NCBI GenBank assembly: GCA_014281115.1
Contig: JACONQ010000021.1
Coordinates: forward strand, 868,001-932,000
Direction of reading: 5' to 3'
DNA: 64,000 nt
From: Laburnicola sp. R22_1
Lineage: Eukaryota > Ascomycota > Dothideomycetes > Pleosporales > Didymosphaeriaceae
Position 1 is the first letter of the stretch; every line of letters begins with the position of its first letter. A program made the position numbers and the translations under genes. Below are positions 12,754 to 24,484 of the stretch, in pieces. The notes under the pieces are model-generated. The model made no database searches, was not told the DNA's origin, and was given only the letters and a program-made list of their open reading frames with translations.

Positions 12754-13069
12754 TGTCAGATATAGGGGTATTCTTGATAAGATGAGATGGGAAGTGGTAT
12801 GGTTGATTAATTGATGTTTTTTCCTTGTTTCTTCTGGAGAAGCTCGGCTATCGCGAGAAGTATCTATCTAGTGCCAAGACACACTAGTACTATTTGGGAT
12901 AGTACAGGGGCAGTGCAAAACAGTGGTGCGCCGGCCTCTTTTAATTTCACAGTGAAAACACTGTGATTTACACTGATTGCCAGTGTGTATAGGCTATATG
13001 ATCGGATACACCTACCCACCGTAATTCATAGTGAAATCACAGTGATTCACAGGAACTGTCTATCTGACA
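12754..13069 (-). repeat. C2 3' LTR
   Basis: This 316-bp LTR has GTACTAT-N5-ATAGTAC at 12887-12905 and several CACTGTGA/TCACAGTG palindromes. It shares a core of about 100 bp with the C1 LTR but differs elsewhere. Confidence 0.93.
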
Positions 13070-13129
13070 CACCCCCTCAGCTTGGAACCATCCCAAGCTG
13101 GACCCAATTCTTCGCAACCGTACTATAGC

Positions 13130-16100
13130 TCATAGTCCAAAAACTTCCATCCTATATTCCAATTCGTCCAGGTCGACCTCTTGGTCGGTTATTCTTCCCC
13201 TAACATCTTCAAGTCCGAGTTAATTAACGAACTTAGTCCATTTGCTAGCTAGCAGAGCCTTTGTAAGACCATCTGCTGCCATTTCTTCTAATTGTTGGTA
13301 CTAGACTTTAATAGCTCCACGTACTACTTCTTGTCAAAGCCAATAATTGTGTATGTTAACGTGCCTAAGCTTTGTTTGTAACTTGGCAATTTCTTTAGTA
13401 ACAAGTTAGATAGTTTGTTAATTGTCGCAATTAATAGTGATTGTTAAGGGTGAGAGTTTGATCTTAAGTTTAGCGATTAACTAAGCTGTAAAGAGTGCCT
13501 CCTTTACAACCTGTAAGAGTGCCAGCAACTTAGCTTTAGTTGTCAAAGTGGTGACAGTGTCTTATTTGTTTGCCTTCTAGGCTATAAGACCACCAAACAG
13601 CTTAATAATATATCCTTGCGAGCTCTTTCTATTAAGGTTATTGTCTGCAAACAACGCGTCGCTAGCAACCTTATAGGTGTCTGCTCCTCCAAAGCGTAAC
13701 CCTAGTGATTAGGTAGAGGATAGGTATAGCAGTACGCGATCGGCGGCGTTGTGATGGTCGTCGCTAGGATTTAATAGGAAACGCGATAGTTAGGAGCTTG
13801 CAAAAGCAATATCTGGGCGCGTAGTTACTGCAGCGTACAGGATTAATCCTATCTTTCGCTGGTATTAGTTAATCTCTGCCTTTATGGCAAGTCCTTCTTA
13901 AGGTAGCAGTTTAACTACTAACATTAGGGTTTCGTGTTTGAGGTTGTGTTGGTTAATAAGGCGACTAATCTTGTCCATATAGGACGCCTGTAATAGCCAG
14001 AGTTGCCTACTTGCACGGTCTCTAACAATTTCAATCCCTAGAAACCACTAAAGATTGTTACCTTTAGTAAGGGTAAACTTTATACTTATCTTTTTTATTA
14101 CTGCGTCAGTAGCGTGTTTCTAATCCCTTAAGTAGGCGACAATAAGGTCGTCTATATAGAAGAAAATAATAATGCCGTCTTTAATTATATAGCAAGGTTC
14201 GTGTAGGACTGTGGTAAAACCAAGATCCTTAAGAGCACTAGTAAATTCTCTCTGCCACAGCAGTGGTAAGATTCGAAGACCATACAGTGCCTTGTGCAAC
14301 TGTAGAATAGTGCCTAATTAGGTATAACGTCGTGGCATTCTCATATAGAGTTCTCTGTCCAGTTTCGCGTGGACGAAGGCGTTAGTGACGTCGTACTGGC
14401 TAAGTTCTAGGTCGTACCAAGCCGCTATAGACATGAGTAGGCGAAATGATCGTCCTGCGAGGGTTGCGGCGTAGGTGTCCTAAGTAGTAAGGTGGCGTTG
14501 TTAATCTCCACACACTACTAACCTAGCCTTATACTTCTGAAATTAATAGTGTTTATCAAGTTTATAGGTATATACCTACATATAGTTAAGAATTTAGTGG
14601 CCGCGTGATCGCACTAGGGCAGCAGGCACCTTACTCTAAGACCTCATTTCTTTGTGGCTTTGTAGGTGTAATCGCTCAGCATCCTTCTACATATTATATA
14701 GCGGATAATCGTTTAACTATATTCTACAAGATAGAGGTTCTGGCATTTAACTTTAATAGGGTTTCTTTCCTACTATAAACATATAGTTAAATTACGCCTT
14801 GTTAAGTAGCTTCCCCTTATATTTGCCTCTGCCCCCTACCTGTGTTCTGGCTAGGAAAGCAGATGCCTATAGCACAGCGCGTTAATCTGGCTATAGTAAT
14901 CTAATAGGAAATTGTTTATGTTGATTGTGTTCAAGGCTCGCTATTAATTGGGCAAGCAGTGCGACAGGCGAAGGTGTCGCTAATAGTGTTGGGTAGGTGT
15001 AATTAATCTTCCTCCCTTAATAGTACCCTGTAGTATTATCGTCATCCTTATAGGAGTTAGTGATCGACTTATCCTTGTATAAAGACTCGGTGTTTTCGTA
15101 TTCTAGTGGTGAGGGCGGTAGCTCCACTAATTAGGTCCATACAGCAATCTCTTTATAAGTGCTATGCATAAGGTTGTCTAACAGGTCTTCTTCTTTACCT
15201 AAGAATACTGATTTTTTGTTAAAGATAACGTCTTAGGTACTAATGACTTTCCTAAGTAGAGGTATCCATATCCTCTAGATGTTTATTAATTAGTAGCCCA
15301 CTAGGTATCTAATCCATACTTTTGGATCTAACCTTTGGAGCTTGCTCTTGCTGCGTTTTGTATTATTAGTTATAGCAAAGGCTTTATAGCCATAGGCCCT
15401 AAGGTGAGCCTAGTTTAGTTTCTTTAGTTAAGTGACAATGCTATTTTAAAAAGCAATTATTGTAAAGAATACTTTGTGTGGTAATCGCTATCAATTGGCG
15501 TAGTTTAGAGTTCAATTGTATAGGTATACAGCCGCTTGTGTGATTTCTAGCTATAGTGTCTAGGGAAGGTTGGCGTTAAGTCGCATTGCACGACTCTTCT
15601 CCTTAATTACACCCCCTAAGCGTTCAGCTCCTCTATTTTAAGCTTAGGTATTAGGTGCTAAAGGCTCGATAACAATACCTTCACTAACACACTATCTATA
15701 AACGTCTTGCTTAACTAAGAAGATCTTATTGTCTAATTCGATAACTTTAACTGTTACCTTAAACTGTACTTTTATAAATAGTATAAATTCCTTTAATAGT
15801 TTGATAATTGTTTGTGCTAGTTAGTTGTCTTTAAAGTAGAAATCCCAAGCCATGCCTAAGAATTAATCAGTAATAAGTATTTGGCTTTTCTCGCTAGTAG
15901 AGCTCTTATCTTCGAAGTTGTGAAAGTCTATAGCGACTCTCTCACTGGGACCATTATTAATTTGTTTGGCCTATTATCTAATTTATTGCTTTAGCTTTAA
16001 TCTGCCGCAAGCATCGTATTAGACTATAGTTAGTCCTTTAAGGCGCACCCCCTTATAGTGATTCACTGTGTATTCTAGCGCCTAAGGACCTGGGTGGCCT

Positions 16101-17920
16101 AGTCGTTTGTGCCATGTGTTGGCGTCCGCCTTCTGCGCTTGTCGTGCGGTGCGCGTAGTGATCTTGTGTGTGGCGTACGTACTATTGGGTATAGTACGAT
16201 TTGGTGTTAGTGTTGCTCTAAACTCCAGTACCTATTGATTGTGTATTTTTTGAAGTTCGGCGAGGATCGTATTGTCCCTTCTCTTAATTGTTGTTAGATC
16301 TGCTAGCGTGTCCTACTAGAGGCCTTGCCTGCAGAGTAATTAGAAAGACACTAGGTTGCATAGCAGATTAGGGCAGTAGGCGACGTTGTCTAGCCTTATT
16401 ACCCTATTTCCTTATATACTCTTAACGTGTAGATAGACACTCCTATATCCCCTAATCTATACTTGTGTTAAGCCCGCCTATATAAAGTCTCCTGGCGACG
16501 GTGGTCGCAGCGTGACAAAATAATCGATATTATTAAAAATATGGCAAGTTGTGCCAGAATTAAGAATTGCGGAGTAACGTAGTGGGTATGTGTTTGGGTC
16601 TAAGTGGTAGGAGGCGGCATTAAAGCTCGCTAAGAGGACGGTAATTCGTCTGCTATCTAGTTATTTATCGTTAGCAACTTTAGTAATTCGAGTTAGAGTA
16701 GAGGTGCTTAATTGTTTGATTCTTAGTGTCTGTAATCTTAGACGCTTTACGGATCTTATGCTTTCTATAAGCGCTAGGTCATTCTCTATCCTAAATTTCA
16801 TTAGGGCAACTATTGCTGGCTTCGGTTAAAACTATTTAGGTTGTTTCTTAGGGAAAGCGTAAAAGCAGTCTTTTAGATTATGGCGTTGTTCACAAGCAAG
16901 GCACTTAAGGTTTAATCCTTCTTAGCCACTAACTACTATTAGCTTATCGTCTGTAATCGCGGACTGCTTGGATTTGGTTTTAGAGCCAGCTTTCTTGGCG
17001 CGTAATCTGCCTTGCTTAAGTAATACTGCTTTATCCACAGGATAGGCGTCCCTATCTGTGGTCTGGGTAGTTGCACTACTATTAGCGAGAGATAGTCCTA
17101 CAACAGCAAAAGCGCCCTTTTGTTTGCCCTTAATTAGGTGCTGCATTACTATATGTTCTTAGAAGAGTTTCACTATTTCTTTTCTTCTAATAGCATAATC
17201 CTTGCTCCTATTCTAATGGAAGGTTGTAACCTAAACAGGTGCGATGTTAGACACTACCTTTATAAAATCCTTCTTAACTAAGTTAGGCTTCTAGAGCTCT
17301 AGGACTCTATTAAACTTAGCTTCTGTAGCTGTATGATTGTACTTAGCAAGCCAGGTCGCCCATAATCCAGTAGTCCTTATTAGCTTGAGGGCATCTTAAT
17401 ACCTAGCCCTTGCTTATTGTTCTTTGTTATCTTAGTCTACCCTAACCGTAATTGTGAGGTTCTTAATCCATTGTCTGATTAATTAACCTAGTATGCAGCA
17501 ATTGGTCTACAAGTGTACTAAGGTTGTTAATTGTATAAGGGTAACTAGTTTGTCTAGATTCGCCTTCTCATCGCGGTATGCGCGGTCGAGTATCTTAAAG
17601 GTTTCGAGTTAATTCTTATAGTAGTTTATATCCTCATTGTAACCCTTTAGACTAATTTGCGATAGCTGCGACGGCAGCGTTGAACGTTTGTTAGGGTTAG
17701 TCGGGTGTGCGTTGGTAAACACGCTATTTGGTTGATAGAAACCAATGTCTGGTGCCGTTGGCATAATTGGTTTGATCGTAGGTTCGATAGGTAGGGCTGG
17801 GTTAATAAGATTCCAGACCTCCAGTAATTGGGCTCAGGCTTTAATTTGCCTCAGCTATAGTGTGTAGTTCGAATAGTTAGTTAGGATTACTGTGGAAACC
17901 CTAAGTATTAATAGAGACAT
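13130..17920 (-). pseudogene. C2 gag-pol polyprotein relic
   Basis: The homologue of the C1 polyprotein read on the minus strand, from ATG at 17920 to TGA at 13130-13132. The span is 4791 nt (1597 codons), one codon shorter than C1, so there is no net frameshift despite many stops. Visible segments: Gag N-terminus (LTNYSNYTLWL); Gag piece at 16922-17146 (HLIKGKQKGAFAV) matching C1; integrase region near 15650-16120; reverse transcriptase with FFYIDDLIVA near 14144-14180 (Val to Ile in the YVDD box); RNase H near 13350-13650. It is more AT-rich than C1 and cannot be translated. Confidence 0.9.
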
Positions 17921-17956
17921 AATAATTAGTTTAATCAAGGCAGTGAGACTCTTAAT

Positions 17957-18272
17957 TATCAGATATAGGGGTATTCTTAATAAGATAAGATAGGAAGTGG
18001 TATGGTTAATTAATTGATGTTTTTTCCTTGTTTCTTCTAGAGAAGCTCGGCTATCGCGAGAAGTATCTATCTAGTGCCAAGACACACTAGTACTATTTGG
18101 GATAGTACAGGGGCAGTGCAAAACAGTGGTGCGCCGGCCTCTTTTAATTTCACAGTGAAAACACTGTGATTTACACTAATTGCCAGTGTGTATAGGCCAT
18201 ATGATCGGACACACCTACCCACCATAATTCACAGTGAAATTACAGTGATTCATAGGGACTATCTATCTGACA
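17957..18272 (-). repeat. C2 5' LTR
   Basis: A 316-bp copy of 12754-13069 with RIP-type differences. Its palindrome lies at 18090-18108. It is followed by the target duplication CTAAG. Confidence 0.93.
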
Positions 18273-18647
18273 CTAAGGTATAGTTATAAGTTAAGTTAGT
18301 GAGATCTGCGCTATTAGTAAATTGCTTTAGTGTGGTATAATAGTAACTCTAGTTATTAGGTGTGCTCGTTTTACGTAGTTAAAAGTCTTAAGACCTTATA
18401 GTAATTCTAATAAGTCTTATCTGCTTTAGTAGAAGCCTAGGAAGTTTAATATTACTATATAAGGTTCTAGGTTTTTATATATATTTGGAATTTTATAGTT
18501 ATGTATAGACTAGATTGTGACGCCTAGTATAAAAGTAATTATTGTATCTAGTAGTAGTATTTACCTTGCCCTTAACTTTGCGACCTTAACCTCTAATTTA
18601 AATTATATACTTATTAAGAGACGAACCTATTATATATAGTAGATAAG

Positions 18648-18888
18648 ATGGCGAGACTAAGCTATAAGAATAATAATAATACTAGCTTCTATAAGAAGCC
18701 CCGCGACTTTGCTATTACGTCTTAGCCAGAGGTCCTAACTTAGTAGAGTACTACTTAGGGTATTTTGCTTATAGACTAGAATGAGTTAGATAATAACTTG
18801 CTAGAGATGGAGCGACAACGTAATGAGCGTAAAGTTACCTTTAAAAAGGGACTTCTTTAACTTAAAGATTACGACAAAGCTTTTATAG

Positions 18889-18924
<36 letters not shown>

Positions 18925-20910
18925 TCTAACCTTTTAATAAAAGCAACCCTTTTATTAATATATATAATTAACTAACTATAACACATAACTAATAAGATTG
19001 TACTAGCTTGCTGTTTACTAATCTTCCTAAGTATATATACTTTATTAATATTACTAACACTAATAGTAATGTGCTAGATTACTAACTCTAAGTTAGTGTA
19101 ACTAGTATGGAGGATAGTTTAAAGCTAGATAAAGTTAAGGTTTAAGGATATATATAGTTTGTTAACGCTGTTAACTAGAAACCTAAGTTTTGGTAGAATA
19201 TTATTATATTACTATTAATAACTATATAACAAATTACTAATAAATTAGAAGATAATTAGACTAAGCTTTAAGAGTTTAAATAACTTAAGGCTAGTTATAA
19301 AGTATTAGAGTAATAGTTTAGGATAAAGTTAGAATAAGTTAAGATGTTAGAGGGTTGTGTATTGTTGTATAAGAACTCCCTTAAGGTAGTAGAATAAGAT
19401 AATATTTAGCTATAGGCATATTATAAGTTGTTAAAAAAGGACTTTATTGCTCTTAGGAGATTTAAGATTTTTATCGCCTATTATATGGCTCTATAATAAC
19501 AACTTAGGAAGGTTTAAGATTACCTGCTAGATAATTATATCCCGCGTGTTAACTATTAAGACTTAGAGAACTGTGTCTTATAATTAATAGAAGCTAAGTA
19601 TATAATTTAATAAGAATTAAATATGGCTTGCACCTATATTACTAAGCTTAGAGGATAATTGCCTATATGTATTATATAGTAGGGTGAACCTTGTAATACG
19701 CGATAGTTTAGAGATTCTAATTAGCCTATCCCCTTTATTAAGCAACTTCTTAATATTAAAGTTTACTATACTTTAGTAAATAATCTGTTACTTAATTATA
19801 TATATTTGTCTCTTGCCTTAGATTTATATTATAATAGGTGTGCTGTTAGCCATATAAGTTATGTATAATAATAGACCTGTTTACTATCCCCTTGCAAAGT
19901 AATCTTATTACTAGGACTTATGGCAGATCCCTAATACTTACGCATTTAAATGCTTAAGGTAGATCTCTTTTTTAGTAAGGATAAAGATAAGAACAACTAT
20001 AAACGCTAGCGCATTACGTTAATAGACAAACTATAGACTTTACTTACTAAGCAGCTTTATATTATATATTTGCGAAGCTAACTAAAGGGGTGGGCCTAGA
20101 CTTTTATATACCTATATTTTAAGATTACTATAACTGTAGCTAATATGCTTAACTATTTTAATAAGATCTATTTGTTAGAGAATAAACTATTAGACGCCTA
20201 GGAAAAGATTATAGACGATACTCTAGCCTAGGGTCCTAGAGAGACTCTTATGAATTAGTACACGTTATTTATAGCGGTTGTTAACTATCTTAGTATACTT
20301 AACTACTTACTAATAAATTACGCCTACTAGCTTATATATTCTTGTGTTGTGTATACTACTAACGCGTTATTTATTCTTAGTAAGTCTTTTGCTGCTTATA
20401 TAGAACGCGCGTTATATATAGAATGTCTTAATTGCGAATCTATAATAGATTGTTTAGGAGCCTCTATAATAGCTTCTAATTGTTTAAAAGCTCGCACAAC
20501 AAATATAACTATAATTAGATTTAATACTATTATATGTACTACTTTATCTGCCCTATATATAAAGTTTATTAGGCGCAATAACTATAGGTATATATTACGC
20601 GAATTAAACCTACTAGCCAAAGCTAATACCTATTTTAAATGCGGCGTAGTAGAATATTAAACAATAGATATAATTGCTAACTATTGCAATAATGCTATTA
20701 CTCTAGTAAAGGATATTAAGTATCTTTATATTATTCTCTTAGGCCCTATTAATTATAAAGACGCGCAGCACATTTACACTATTTAGATAAATTCTAACTA
20801 ACTGTATGGGATATATAGATATAACAGCTTCTGTGGTAAGTTACCTAAACCTAATAACCTAGCTAATAATAACCTAGACGTGCGTTAAGGTTAGGACTAT
20901 AAGGATAAGA
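18648..20910 (+). pseudogene. G1 Gag-like relic
   Basis: From ATG at 18648 the frame reads MARLSYKNNNNTS and continues as a Gag-like acidic/basic region with many TAG/TAA codons. A GATAATAATAATAA run gives a polyasparagine stretch at about 18885-18922. A possible zinc-knuckle remnant (FKCG) is near 20634. Assignment rests on position upstream of the gypsy polymerase in the same strand, because Gag is poorly conserved. Two open frames of 60-100 codons here (20349-20660 and its complement) are chance openings. Confidence 0.5.
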
Positions 20911-21289
20911 ATAAGTTATATTTTTAGTAGCTCTAGAGCAAAATTACATAATAGAGCGATAACAATAGCGTATATAAAGGAATCTAGTGGCAGTATAGCG
21001 AAAAATTAATAAGTTTAAATTAGACGTAGAACTAGGTCTTAACCTATGGCGTATATAACAAATCTCTATAATTAATATAGACAAACTAGACAAAACTAAA
21101 TAATAACTCTAGTTTACTTATTTAGTCAAACTGACTACACCTTAAAAATAAGTAAAGGCGTAATAGCTTATTAACACTAGAGCCAGCGTAAGTTTTAGTA
21201 GTCCTTTATATATTAAATAACACTAGCTAAGACTATACTATATTAACAACCTAATTACCCTATGCCTCGCGGATAGCAAAGTTATAAAT

Positions 21290-24206
21290 AAGATTAGTTA
21301 AGCTATAGATCTTATAATATAATATAGTACCCATACTAGTACTATAATATACTTTATTACTAATATTGGCACTTTTAATATTATCCTTAGCATAAATTAT
21401 ATGTTTACTTATAACCTATAACTAGGGTTACGCAACTAATTCATAATATTTAATATATATTATTGCCTAGTTTATTGCCTTAAAAATGCGCTGCCTAAAA
21501 CTATATATTATAATAAGCCACCTACTAGTTCCTTACAACCTATAACAACTCACGAGAATATTAGTCTAATTACTAGCCAGGCAGCTTATCTAATAGTAGT
21601 CTATAATCCAAACTCTATAACTTGGCTAGAGCCTTATAACTAGGACTAGCTAGGTTAACTACCTAACCTAATAATAGACAATTGCAATATACAGATATTC
21701 TATACTACTATAAAACTCGCTACGTATAATTAGATAGATTATAATAAGTTTATAAAAAAGTTATCTAATAAGCCCTATATAATAAGTAAGATAAGATAGT
21801 TGTTACCTATATAGTTATAAGACAAGTCTTAGTATTTTAACCTAAAGGAGGCTAATAAGTTACTTCTCCATCGCCCTAAAGTTAACTATACTATTAACCT
21901 TATTAATAACAAAGCCCCGCAACTGCATATATATAGTCTTACGCGACTAGAAACTATGGTAGTTAAGAAATATATTAATAAAATAATTGCGAAAGAGTTC
22001 TTGCTAATAAGTACTTCTTAGTATATATCTCCCATCCCTATTATTAAAAAACTAGAGAGTAGATTACGCGTTTGCGTTAATTATCACACAATTAACGCCA
22101 TTATAAAGCGTAATCACAACGCGCTACTATTATTAAAAGACACGCTAGCGCATATAAACAACATAAGATTTATATCCATTATAGACATTATTATAAGTTT
22201 TAATAATATACGCGTTAAGAAAGATAACAAAGAAAAAATAGCGTTCCTTACACAATATAAACTTTATAAGTACACTATTATACTATTTAGACTTACTAGA
22301 GCTCCTAGTACTTTTTAAATATATATTAATAAAACGTTGTAACAACACCTAGATAACTTCTATATAGCTTACTTAGATAACATACTTATATATAGTAAAA
22401 CTAAGAAGGATTATATTAAATACGTATAGACTATAGTTAACAAACTTAGACAAGCCAATCTATACTTAAATATTAATAAGTGTTAATTTAAAGTTAAGAA
22501 AGTTAAGTACTTAGGGATTATACTAACTACCAAGGATATTAAAATAGACTCTAAAAAGGTTCAGGCAATATATAACTAGCAGTTGTCATAGTTACTTAAA
22601 AATATATAGGCTTTCCTAGATTTTATAAACTTTTACTAATAATTTATTAAAGGTTTTAGTTAAATCACTCGCCCACTAATAAATCTAACTAAAGGTAATA
22701 TACTAAAGAACTAGCCTATTAAACTAAGGACTTCTATAGCAACTGTGTTTAAAGCACTTAAGTAGGCCTTTATAATAGCACCTGTCCTAGTCTATTTTAA
22801 CCCAGATAAGAAAATCTAGCTAGAGACTAACGCGTTAGACTTTATCACTGCAGCAGTACTATTACAAAAGGATAAGTAGGGCGTACTATAGCCCATCGCG
22901 TACTTATTATATAAAATAAATTCTATAGAGTGCAACTACAAAATTTATAATAAGAAGCTTCTAACTATTATACGCGTCTTTAAAGAATAGAGATCTAAGC
23001 TATTAGATACCTAGGATCCTATTAACGTTATTACTAATCACCTCGCTTTATAATACTTTATAACTAGTAAGTAACTTAATTAATAATAAGCGCAATAGGC
23101 AAAGTTTCTAGCTAAGTTTAACTTTTATATTTAGTACCACCCTAGTAAACAAGACACAAAACCTAACACCTTAACACGCCATCTAGGTAACTTATCTAAA
23201 GGCAATAATAACGCCCGCTAATAACACTAAGTCTAAACAGTCTTGCAGCTAAAAATCTTTACAGGCAAAAAGTCATATTACGTAGTTACCGCCACCTACG
23301 CTTTATTAAACAAAAGTTATTACTCTAGTCTATAGCTCGCAGCCATATTATACCATATTACTAAACTTACTACTAATAATAACAATTCTATTACTATAAC
23401 TATAATAGAGACTAATAAGACGGCACAATTACTTAAGGATATTAAGATAGCCTATACTATTAATAAGACAGTCTAAGATATTATTACCACTATTAAGGCA
23501 AAAGCTTAACGTTTGCTAAAGAAGTTCCTTAAGTAGGGATTTAGAATTAAGGTTGCCAGCTATTAGTTAAGTAAGAATTTACTATACATTAAGGACTAAC
23601 TATATATCTCTAGTAATAAGGAGCTCTATACGCGCATCCTTAAGCAAGCTTATAATAGCGTTACTACTAGATATATTAGTTATAAGAGTACTTATAAATA
23701 TATTAGTCGCTAGTACTATTAGCTATATATAACATATATTATCTTTTATTATATCTATGCCTATATATTCTACTATTGCAATAAGCCATACTATAACGCT
23801 AAGCATAGTTTATTACATCTACTACTAATCTCAAATTAATACTAAAAGTCTATCTTAATAGACTTTATTATTAGCTTGCCACTATATTATAATAATAGTA
23901 AGACCTATACAGCCATTATGGTTATTATAGACTAGCTTAGCAAAAGAAGAAGTTTATCCCCATATTTAAAATTATAGCCAAGATAGTTATAGAGGCTTTT
24001 ATTATCTATACCTAGCGTAAGAAGGGTTTTCTAAAGAACGTTATTAGTAACCGTAGTTAATAGTTTATATTTTACTTTTAGAAATAGCTTTATAAACATC
24101 TTAGCACTAAACTATAACTATCTACTAGTTAGTATTCTAAGACAAATAGCCAGACAGAGGTTACTAATACTATGCTAAAGAAATACTTACGCGCATATAT
24201 TAACTA
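21290..24206 (+). pseudogene. G1 pol relic: protease-RT-RNase H-integrase (5' part)
   Basis: The RT is clear: VNYHTINAIIKRNHNALLLL near 22075-22135 and YLDNILIYS at 22370-22396, the YLDDILIYS catalytic box with the second Asp changed to Asn by a G-to-A change in RIP context. RNase H follows with TNALDF (22830) and CNYKIYNKKLL (22930). Integrase is recognised by DFIISLPLYYNNSKTYTAIM near 23860-23925. The integrase frame is interrupted at 24206 by G2. Dozens of TAG/TAA stops stand where Gln or Trp is expected. The protease is not secure (somewhere near 21355-21480). Confidence 0.8.
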
Positions 24207-24484
24207 TGTAAGGGCGGTACACGGCCTTATAGGGCAAACCTCTTAGGGACAGCTAGTATGGTTAAAAGAGATAACTGAATTGAGACTATACTAAGATGGG
24301 GGATAAGGAAGGGAACTGGGGGGCCCTTACTTATATAGTGGGCGGCGTAGGGCACAGGCCCACGCGAATCACGCACTAACACTAACTAGGAAAGGCGCCT
24401 TCTATAAGGTAAAAGGCGCTATTAGGGTGTGAAAGGAAAGGTAATAGTGAATAACTAGCAGGGAGGCAGCTACGAACTGTTACA
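24207..24484 (-). repeat. G2 3' LTR
   Basis: A 278-bp LTR from TGTAAGGGC to GTTACA. It matches 40298-40575 with about twenty transitions. The GGCGCCTT..AAGGCGC segment forms an inner inverted repeat. Confidence 0.92.

Larger units (their letters stand above)
12754..18272 (-). mobile_element. Complete Ty1/copia LTR retrotransposon C2 (5519 bp)
   Basis: Two 316-bp LTRs flank a minus-strand gag-pol relic. The target duplication CTAAG is present at 12749-12753 and 18273-18277. The polypurine tract (minus strand) abuts the left LTR at 13070-13078, so the left LTR is the 3' LTR. The LTRs differ at about fifteen sites, all transitions and mostly CpA/TpA, so RIP is heavier than in C1. The right LTR starts TA instead of TG. 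Confidence 0.94.

Noticed and set aside
20349..20660. 103-codon open frame and its 60-codon complement in G1
   Set aside because: Lies in the degraded Gag/pol relic; codon composition follows AT richness and there is no domain of its own.
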